Below are positions 1 through 4,351 of a stretch of DNA of 5,242 nt, one piece after another. Made by a program: the position numbers and the translations under genes. The DNA comes from Burkholderia sp. GTDB taxonomy: Bacteria > Pseudomonadota > Gammaproteobacteria > Burkholderiales > Burkholderiaceae. The stretch is from positions 1 to 5,242 of the forward strand of contig JAQGMD010000212.1 in NCBI GenBank assembly GCA_028292565.1, written 5' to 3'. Numbering within the stretch: the first letter of the stretch is position 1; every line of letters begins with the position of its first letter. The notes under the pieces were generated by a model that was given only the letters and a program-made list of their open reading frames with translations, was not told the DNA's origin and did not search any database.

Positions 1-327
1 CGCGGCTTTCACCTGAACCTCGGACCTTCGGCCTGCCTGCGCATCGACGACATACGCATCGTCGTCGCGAGCGTCAAGGTGCAGATGGCAGACCAGGCGA
101 TGTTCCGATTCATCGGTATAGAGCCGACCGAGCAAGCTGTGCTGGTGCTGAAGAGCTCCGTCCATTTCCGTGCGGATTTCAATTCGATTGCGGAAGAAAT
201 CCTGATATGCGCATCCCCCGGACCCATGGTTGCAGACACCACGCAAATCCCCTGGAAGCGTTTGCGTGAAGGGATGCGAATCACGCCGCTCGGCACGCCT
301 TTTTGCGGCGCCAATCCGGCCCGGTGA
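1..327 (+). CDS. M81-family metallopeptidase (MlrC-like), C-terminal end
   Basis: Frame 1 is open from the window edge to TGA at 325-327, giving the last 108 residues of a protein whose start lies outside the window. The fragment matches my memory of the MlrC C-terminal domain (named after the microcystin-degradation protein MlrC). Recognisable features are a Leu-Gly-Pro-Ser turn followed by a beta-rich stretch (residues 7-25), FRFIGIEP at about 36-43, and LKSSVHFRADF at about 50-60, a very characteristic block of this family. The family's predicted metal-binding residues lie mostly in the missing N-terminal domain, so catalytic competence cannot be judged. In bacteria these proteins are usually uncharacterised hydrolases near transporters, and the overlapping EamA permease fits that pattern. 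The substrate is unknown, and the family name should not be read as proof of microcystin degradation. Confidence 0.85.
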   Translation, partial: RGFHLNLGPSACLRIDDIRIVVASVKVQMADQAMFRFIGIEPTEQAVLVLKSSVHFRADFNSIAEEILICASPGPMVADTTQIPWKRLREGMRITPLGTPFCGANPAR

Positions 328-1241
328 CGGCCTTGACGCCGTCGGCCCGGCAGGAACGTCTGCGCGGTTTCGGCATCTTTCTGTTTGCATTGCTGTTATT
401 GGCAATACTGGATGTCCTCGCTAAACACCTGGTACAGCGTTATCCGCCGCCGTTCATCAACATGGTGCGTTACGTCGTGATCCTGTCGATGTCCGTGGTG
501 TTGCTATGGCGCCATGGCCTGCCGGTCACGCTGGATGTCCCGCACCGCAAACTGCTGCTTGTGCGCGGTGTGATGATGGGCACGACCGGCACCTGCTTCT
601 CGATAGCGTTGTACCTGATGCCCCTGGCCGAGGCCACGGCGATTTATTTTGTATCGCCGCTGATTGTCGTCATGTTGTCGCCATGGCTGCTCAATGAACG
701 TGTAACGACCCGACAGTGGCTGGCAGTAATTGCGGGTAGCGGCGGCATGTTGTTAATTGTCCGGCTCAGCACCAACCTGCCAGTAGCAGGCGCGATGCTG
801 ATGTTGCTGGCAGCGATTTCTTACGCGATTTTGCAGATTCTCACCCGCAAGGTCGCCGGCAAAGTCGCCATGCCGCAGCAGTTTTTTTGTGCAGCAGTAG
901 TCGCTGTCGTCATGGCGGTAATCCCCGCGCCGTTTTACTTGCCGCAACAGATGCCACCGCCCGGCGACATGGCATTGATCGTCTCGCTTGGTTTCTTCAG
1001 CGGAGGAGGGCAGTACCTCTTGATAAAAGCATTCCAGAAAGTACCTGCCTCGGTGCTGGCCCCGTTTAACTATTTCCAGTTGCTGCTGGCGGTGATATTT
1101 GGCGTGGTGTTTTTTCACCAGCATCCCGATGCACTTGCGCTGGCGGGCATGTGCGTGATCATGGGGGCGGGGGTGTCATTGACGCTACCGGCGTTCGGCG
1201 GCCCTCCGGTCGCAGCTGTCGATACGTCCCGGAAGCAGTGA
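324..1241 (+). CDS. EamA/DMT-superfamily permease, ten transmembrane helices
   Basis: This encodes an inner-membrane permease of the drug/metabolite transporter superfamily (EamA repeats), probably exporting a small metabolite. From the GTG at 324 the protein has 305 residues, normal for the family. Ten hydrophobic helices lie at roughly 16-34, 45-62, 78-98, 103-123, 131-147, 155-174, 184-203, 216-236, 243-263 and 271-290, forming two EamA repeats. Family-typical patches are the A-E-A-T-A-I-Y-F segment at 102-109 with a following SPL, and A-P-F-N-Y-F at 246-251 in the second repeat. I chose GTG 324 because it overlaps the stop of the upstream metallopeptidase (GTGA), a classic coupled junction; a TTG at 303 in the same frame would add seven unlikely residues. 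No good ribosome-binding site is visible, consistent with coupling. The two genes are probably one operon, and the shared context suggests handling of a common, unidentified compound. Confidence 0.9.
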   Translation: MTALTPSARQERLRGFGIFLFALLLLAILDVLAKHLVQRYPPPFINMVRYVVILSMSVVLLWRHGLPVTLDVPHRKLLLVRGVMMGTTGTCFSIALYLMPLAEATAIYFVSPLIVVMLSPWLLNERVTTRQWLAVIAGSGGMLLIVRLSTNLPVAGAMLMLLAAISYAILQILTRKVAGKVAMPQQFFCAAVVAVVMAVIPAPFYLPQQMPPPGDMALIVSLGFFSGGGQYLLIKAFQKVPASVLAPFNYFQLLLAVIFGVVFFHQHPDALALAGMCVIMGAGVSLTLPAFGGPPVAAVDTSRKQ

Positions 1242-1275
1242 ACGAACGTATCACTATTGAAACGACCTGCCGCGC

Positions 1276-1791
1276 TTAATCCGCCTGCAAAGTGTTCGAG
1301 CGATCAAGCGGTAGCTTCGGAGTCTGGTTGTCGAGACGGTCCTCAAATTCTCCCATGTACGCCGCGATCGTATTTTCACTCTGCTCTTGCGCTGACCGGA
1401 AGTCGCGATCAAGCTGATCCAGTCGCTGTAACACGACCGATCGCGACTCAGCGTCCTGATCTGCCAGTCTTCGCAGCTCCGCTTCCAGGAACCCGCGCAA
1501 TTCGGTAAAGCGAGACGCCTCAGCCTTGTCGGCCAACTCGCGCTGGGCCTGAAGCTCGCGGGTATGCCGACGAACTTCAAGGAATACCGAACTCTGGAGG
1601 TATACAACGAACCCAAGGAAAAACAAGGAAAGAAGCGCCATCAGACCCAGCATAGTGACCCCAAGCGGCGCCTGAATCGAGGTAAGCCCCAGCGAGAGAG
1701 TTGTCGGCGTCGTAAAGGCGCTCCAATTAAGGGCTGCGAAGGCAGCAATGGCGCCGAAGACGACCAGTAAGACCAGAGTACGATTTTTCAT
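1276..1791 (-). CDS. LapA-like inner-membrane protein with coiled-coil tail
   Basis: This is a 171-residue protein read convergently to the permease, with only 34 bases between the stop codons. Two hydrophobic segments (about 5-22 and 41-66) flank a short loop containing L-N-W at 21-23. That layout is typical of LapA-family proteins (DUF1049), the family of E. coli LapA, which acts with LapB in control of lipopolysaccharide synthesis. After the second helix, residues 71-155 are highly charged and helical, rich in Glu, Arg, Gln and Leu, and almost certainly form a cytoplasmic coiled coil. This tail is longer than in E. coli LapA, so an orthologous role is not assured; it may be a lineage-specific membrane scaffold. 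The ATG at 1791 is preceded by AAGAG with nine bases of spacing, supporting the start. It stands alone, with no lapB-like neighbour in view. Confidence 0.8.
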   Translation of the reverse strand: MKNRTLVLLVVFGAIAAFAALNWSAFTTPTTLSLGLTSIQAPLGVTMLGLMALLSLFFLGFVVYLQSSVFLEVRRHTRELQAQRELADKAEASRFTELRGFLEAELRRLADQDAESRSVVLQRLDQLDRDFRSAQEQSENTIAAYMGEFEDRLDNQTPKLPLDRSNTLQAD

Positions 1792-1820
1792 GCTGACATT
1801 CTCTTGTTTGGGTTTAGTCG

Positions 1821-1850
1821 TTTTAACGTATGCAGCTATTCATTGGTCAA
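1821..1850 (-). promoter_or_regulatory. Weak sigma70-like promoter candidate for the LapA-like gene
   Basis: On the minus strand TTGACC (1850-1845) is followed after 18 bases by TTAAAA (1826-1821), leaving a short leader before the ATG at 1791. The -35 box is good (5 of 6) but the -10 box is poor (3 of 6), so this is only the best candidate seen in the divergent region. Confidence 0.3.
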
Positions 1851-1866
1851 TAACAAGCGGTGAAGG

Positions 1867-1894
1867 TTGCCGTAAATCGCATCTACTTGATAAT
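1867..1894 (+). promoter_or_regulatory. Candidate sigma70 promoter in the divergent intergenic region
   Basis: TTGCCG (1867-1872, 4 of 6 to consensus) and GATAAT (1889-1894, 5 of 6) are separated by 16 bases. The expected transcription start is near 1901, exactly where the imperfect hairpin described next begins. That placement makes it more interesting than a chance match, but it could also simply be a distal promoter for the DsbA-like gene. Confidence 0.35.
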
Positions 1895-1900
1895 TCTCAA

Positions 1901-2010
1901 GTTTCCACTGCCGGCCCGGTGAAGGCTTCAGGTAATAATCCCGCCTCCTTGGCCAGGGAAATGGACATGGCCGCAAGCCTTCGTCCTGCTGACGACTCGC
2001 AGATGGAAAA
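1901..2010 (+). ncRNA. Candidate structured RNA or leader (imperfect long hairpin)
   Basis: Bases 1902-1911 can pair with 1999-2009 (ten pairs, one bulged A at 2003). After an asymmetric internal loop, 1918-1928 pairs with 1975-1985 (eleven pairs including two G-U pairs that exist only on the plus strand). An inner stem pairs 1951-1955 with 1968-1972. The plus-strand G-U pairs and the promoter-like boxes ending seven bases before the structure both favour a plus-strand RNA. A T run lies downstream at 2036-2040, but I see no convincing terminator hairpin directly before it, so this may be a leader of the DsbA-like gene rather than a free RNA. It matches no RNA family I recognise. Chance pairing in GC-rich intergenic DNA is a real alternative. 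Confidence 0.25.
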
Positions 2011-2038
2011 GATCGCCCGGCCCGGTTATTGCTCATTT

Positions 2039-2067
2039 TTGTCGACTCGGCGTAGCCAGCATATATA
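2039..2067 (+). promoter_or_regulatory. Sigma70-like promoter candidate for the DsbA-like gene
   Basis: TTGTCG (2039-2044) and TATATA (2062-2067) are spaced by 17 bases within an AT-rich patch, about 45 bases before the start codon. Each box matches consensus at four of six positions. Position and local base composition make it the best proximal promoter for the downstream gene. Confidence 0.4.
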
Positions 2068-2111
2068 TATTGGCGCGCTTGAGAGTTTCGAACGTTTAAT
2101 GAGGTGGCATG

Positions 2112-2675
2112 ATGTCCGATCTGAAAATTCCAGTTACATCCAATGATCATGTGGAAGGGGATCCGAAGGCCCCGGTTACTCTGGTGGAGTATGGCGATTA
2201 CCAGTGTCCATACTGCGCGGCAGCCCATGTGGTGGTCAAACTGCTGCAGCAGCATTACGGCAAGGATCTCCGCTTTGTGTTCCGTAATTTCCCCTTGACC
2301 CAGCTTCACCCGGAAGCGGTACCCGCCGCCGAAACCGCGGAATTCGCGGGCGCGCACGGACAGTACTGGGAAGCGCATGACGCACTCTACGAAAATCAGC
2401 CAGCGCTGGGTCTGCCCTTGTATGAAACCATCGTCAAGGAACTCGGCCTGTCAGCCGCGGAACTGCGGCAGGCGCTCGCCGAACACTCCTATCTGCCGAA
2501 GATCAAGGCGGACTTTGACGGCGGCGTGCAAAGCGGAGTCATGGGTACGCCGACATTTTTCATCAACGGCGATATTTATCAGGGAAGCTCGGACCTCGGA
2601 TCCATGGCCGCCGCGATCGAGGCTTACCGGCGAAGTGCCGGTTTGCATCGCAGCGCGCGCCGCAGCATGTTGTGA
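2112..2675 (+). CDS. DsbA-family thioredoxin-fold protein, CPYC active site, no signal peptide
   Basis: This is a 187-residue thiol-disulfide oxidoreductase of the DsbA-like (thioredoxin_4) group. A beta strand V-T-L-V-E-Y at about 22-27 leads to the redox motif C-P-Y-C at 32-35. A helical insertion covers about 65-135, and the cis-proline loop G-T-P-T-F-F lies at 145-150, so the catalytic elements are intact. The N-terminus is hydrophilic with no signal peptide or anchor, so the protein is predicted to be cytoplasmic, unlike periplasmic DsbA. Similar domains occur as stand-alone cytoplasmic proteins and fused to NhaA-type antiporters in other bacteria (family knowledge). Two ATGs are adjacent (2109, 2112). 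The strong GAGGTGG at 2101-2107 is better spaced for 2112, though 2109 is possible. The last ten or so residues are Arg/Ser-rich and the gene ends five bases from a decayed BON gene. The client substrate is unknown. Confidence 0.88.
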   Translation: MSDLKIPVTSNDHVEGDPKAPVTLVEYGDYQCPYCAAAHVVVKLLQQHYGKDLRFVFRNFPLTQLHPEAVPAAETAEFAGAHGQYWEAHDALYENQPALGLPLYETIVKELGLSAAELRQALAEHSYLPKIKADFDGGVQSGVMGTPTFFINGDIYQGSSDLGSMAAAIEAYRRSAGLHRSARRSML

Positions 2676-2679
2676 ACGG

Positions 2680-2867
2680 CTCGAACCATGCATGCACGGT
2701 GCCGTTCAGCGCCACTCGTCATCATGGACTTCGACGCGAATCCAGTTCGCATCGACCTGTGCATCGCGCATGAATGCTTCCGCGATTCTTTTTTTCAGAT
2801 CCTCGGGACCACGTATGCCCTGTGCTGCATCATGAGCGATATCCGGTCCCGGCAAGCCATGTGCGCG
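2680..2867 (-). pseudogene. BON-domain gene remnant, frameshifted
   Basis: A minus-strand frame open from 2867 to the stop at 2706 encodes 53 residues that fit the BON (OsmY/nodulation) fold. These include EDLKKRIAEAF, then RDAQVDANWIRVEV, as in the family's 'I..A..R...VDA..I.V.V' pattern. At about 2715 the expected C-terminal strand continues in another frame (V-A-L-N-G-T-V-H-A-W-F-E, down to 2680), matching the BON ending 'V.L.G.V..W.E'. One missing G on the coding strand explains the shift. A second missing G near 2804 would join EDLKK to the upstream frame ending A-Y-V-V-P, which resembles the usual linker before a BON repeat, but this is less certain. Intact BON proteins of this type are periplasmic stress proteins with two or three repeats; here only part of one repeat is seen and no start exists. 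Sequencing error could mimic the shifts. Confidence 0.6.
2764..2795 (+). terminator. Weak intrinsic terminator candidate after the DsbA-like gene
   Basis: GAATGC (2772-2777) can pair with GC-g-ATTC (2782-2788, one bulged G) around a TTCC loop, directly followed by seven T at 2789-2795. An alternative stem pairs 2764-2768 with 2781-2785. The T run is the complement of lysine codons in the antisense BON remnant, so termination activity may be accidental. Confidence 0.25.
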
Positions 2868-2938
2868 TCACCATGTTGAAGCAGCCATTGTGAATGGAGT
2901 GGTGAGAATGGCCGGACCGCATTCCGGAGATAGTCACG

Positions 2939-3157
2939 TTGGAATGGATCGATAGCCAAAAGATCGCCGAGCACTTGAGCACTCTCGCCAGCCTCATCGA
3001 GGCCGAGGCCATCCGCGCCAATGCGCTGGGAATCCCCATGCGCAAGAACCTTGCACGAGAGGCGAAAGAGGCGCGCGAACTGGCCAACCGGCTATGGAAT
3101 GCCGGTATATGGATCGCGCTGGATGGACATGCGCCGGATTCGAGAGCGGTCCGTTAA
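2939..3157 (+). CDS. Small helical protein of unknown function, TTG start
   Basis: This is a 72-residue ORF that I do not recognise. It starts at TTG 2939, with GGAG at 2926-2929 nine bases upstream. The frame is open back to a TGA at 2903-2905, with no ATG or GTG in that stretch. The product is predicted to be almost entirely alpha-helical, with heptad-like spacing of Leu and Ala and many Glu and Arg residues (about 7-52), then a short C-terminal tail containing I-W-I-A-L-D at 57-62. There is no signal peptide, membrane helix or Cys. It lies between two broken genes, so it could be a genuine small gene or the remnant of a longer helical protein. Coding potential is supported only by amino acid composition and the ribosome-binding site. 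Confidence 0.45.
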   Translation: MEWIDSQKIAEHLSTLASLIEAEAIRANALGIPMRKNLAREAKEARELANRLWNAGIWIALDGHAPDSRAVR

Positions 3158-3209
3158 AGCGATGCGGATGACGACAGGGATATGCTCGGGCGGCTCGCAT
3201 TGGTCCAGT

Positions 3210-3262
3210 AAAAAGCGGCAAACCGGGCTCGATGAAAACCTGTCTTCGAACCCGGCTTGCCG
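3210..3262 (-). terminator. Strong Rho-independent terminator downstream of the dehydrogenase fragment
   Basis: On the minus strand 3262-3246 pairs with 3232-3216 to form a 17-bp stem (two G-U pairs, the rest Watson-Crick) around a 13-base loop, followed by one C and five T (3214-3210). The stem starts 33 bases after the dehydrogenase stop codon. Read on the plus strand the two wobble positions become A-C mismatches and no T run follows, so it is directional. It shows that the dehydrogenase was once a properly terminated transcription unit. Confidence 0.8.
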
Positions 3263-3294
3263 GCGGCATCCCCAATAAAGATCAGGAGAAATCC

Positions 3295-4118
3295 TCATCC
3301 TCCAGGCTTCAGGATGACTTTCGTCCAGCCTTCGTCGCGCGCGTCGAAGTGCTGGTAGGCCTCCGGCGCCTTGCTCAGTTCGAGCTGATGCGAAACGATG
3401 AAAGAGGGCTTCGCCCTACCGACATGGATCAGGTCGCGCAGCTGGCGGTTGTAGGCTTTGACGTTGCACTGCCCGGTGGCGATATGCTGGCCCTTGAACC
3501 AGCACATTCCCCAGTCGAACACAATCTCGCCCTTCTTGGCCAAGTCATCGGATGCGCCGGGATCCTTTGGCGTGAATACCCCGACCACGCCGATGCCGCC
3601 GGTGAACTTCACCGACTTGACGAGATTGTTCATGGTCAGATTGGGAATCTCCTTTCCGGCGGGATCATGGCATTGGTAGCCGACGCACTCGCAGCCGACA
3701 TCGGCGCCCAGGCCATGGGTAAGCTCCATGACGCGATCGACCGGATTGGCCTTCGAATCGTCGATGGCGATCGCGCCTATCGATTCGGCCAGCCGGAGCC
3801 GGTCGGGGTGGCGATCGACCACCATCACATTGCAGGCGCCCTTGATCATCGCTGCATGCGCGGCCATCAGCCCGACCGGACCCGAGCCGTAGATGACGAC
3901 GGCATCGCCCTGCCGCATGCCGGCAAGTTCGGTGGCGTGCCAGCCGGTCGGAAAGATATCGGCCACCATCACATAGTCGTTCTGCTTTTCCTCGGCATCG
4001 GGAGGCAGCTTCAGGCAGTTGAAATCGGCCCAGGGAACGCGCAGGTATTCCGCCTGTCCGCCCTGGTAAGGCCCCATGTCGGCGAAGCCGAACGCGGCGC
4101 CTGCCATGCCCGGTGGGT
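3295..4118 (-). pseudogene. Zinc-dependent alcohol/formaldehyde dehydrogenase, 5'-truncated
   Basis: This is the C-terminal two thirds (about 273 residues) of a medium-chain zinc dehydrogenase resembling glutathione-independent formaldehyde dehydrogenase. Homology starts at PPGMAGAAFGFADMGPYQGG, continues through QAEYLRVPWADFNCLKLP and DIFPTGWHATELAG, and includes the Rossmann motif G-S-G-P-V-G with the acidic VVDRHPDR cofactor-binding turn, consistent with NAD use. The 3' end is intact and followed by its terminator. The N-terminal approximately 120 residues, with the catalytic zinc ligands (Cys and Gly-His-Glu regions) and the structural four-cysteine lobe, are missing. Upstream of about 4118 the open frame runs into IS-type repeats, which supply a spurious 20-residue Arg-rich leader with ATGs at 4176 and 4143. 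An enzyme is therefore not expected. Full-length relatives have about 390-400 residues. The family call is confident; the exact substrate is not. Confidence 0.85.
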
Positions 4119-4214
4119 ATTCCGGGACATCGTGACCGGTCATTCCGGTTGAACGTGACCGGCGATTCCGGCGCATCGTGACCGCCGATTCCGGTCGAAC
4201 GTGACCGATTTCGG
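4119..4214 (+). repeat. Four 23-bp direct repeats, IS-end type
   Basis: ATTCCGG occurs at 4119, 4142, 4165 and 4188, and CGTGACCG at 4131, 4154, 4177 and 4200, both with exact 23-base spacing. The unit is therefore ATTCCGG-N5-CGTGACCG-N3. A degenerate ATTTCGG at 4208-4214 follows at a shorter interval. The N5 alternates between an 'AT' ending (units 1, 3) and an 'AA' ending (units 2, 4). Multiple short repeats of this kind are the transposase-binding sites at the ends of IS21-family elements (family knowledge). The orientation, together with the broken gene on the left, suggests a leftover right end of a related element. Confidence 0.75.
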
Positions 4215-4219
4215 CATCA

Positions 4220-4270
4220 AACCGGAATGACCGGTCACGATACCGGAATCGTCGGTCACGATACCGGAAC
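4220..4270 (-). repeat. 21-bp repeats of the IS left end, opposite orientation
   Basis: CCGGAAT/C occurs at 4222, 4243 and 4264, and CGGTCACG at 4232 and 4253, each with 21-base spacing. Read on the minus strand the unit is ATTCCGG-N3-CGTGACCG-N3, the same two core words as the facing block but with a 3-base instead of a 5-base spacer. Bases 4220-4241 are a perfect 22-base inverted copy of 4129-4150. These are probably transposase-binding sites at the left end of the element that carries istA. Confidence 0.75.
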
Positions 4271-4323
4271 GGTGTCGTACCACATCAGAATGGTATTACG
4301 CAAAGAACCCACCCAGCGGGTAC

Positions 4324-4351
4324 GCTGCCAGATTTTTGTCTGGATACCAGC
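4324..4351 (+). promoter_or_regulatory. Hairpin covering the istA translation start region
   Basis: GCTGCCAGA (4324-4332) pairs with TCTGG (4339-4343) and, after a four-base bulge, CAGC (4348-4351), with TTTTTG as loop. The hairpin ends on the base directly before the ATG, and the only Shine-Dalgarno-like bases (GGA, 4342-4344) lie in its 3' arm, so it could limit translation of the transposase. Confidence 0.4.

Noticed and set aside
1989..2009. CTGACGA followed by GAAA, reminiscent of a hammerhead ribozyme core
   Set aside because: The ten bases between them cannot form the required stem II, and no flanking stems I and III fit.
1748..2146. Plus-strand ORF with a hydrophobic signal-like stretch near 1790-1850
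   Set aside because: It starts antisense to the LapA-like gene and loses protein-like character afterwards; the hydrophobic run is probably chance.
1836..2378. Minus-strand ORF of 180 residues spanning the intergenic region and the start of the DsbA-like gene
   Set aside because: It overlaps a well-supported gene and its promoter, has no family resemblance, and lacks a good ribosome-binding site.
2912..2927. GGACCGCATTCCGG resembling the IS-end repeat words
   Set aside because: The spacing between the two words differs from both repeat blocks and no second unit is present, so chance is more likely.
3232..4152. Long plus-strand ORF of 306 residues opposite the dehydrogenase
   Set aside because: It is the antisense shadow of a clear dehydrogenase reading frame; its translation has no recognisable domain and its length follows from GC-rich codon bias.
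4119..4270. Possible CRISPR array because of regularly spaced repeats
   Set aside because: The units are only 21-23 bp with 3-5 base variable gaps, so there are no spacers; they sit at an IS end and fit transposase-binding repeats.
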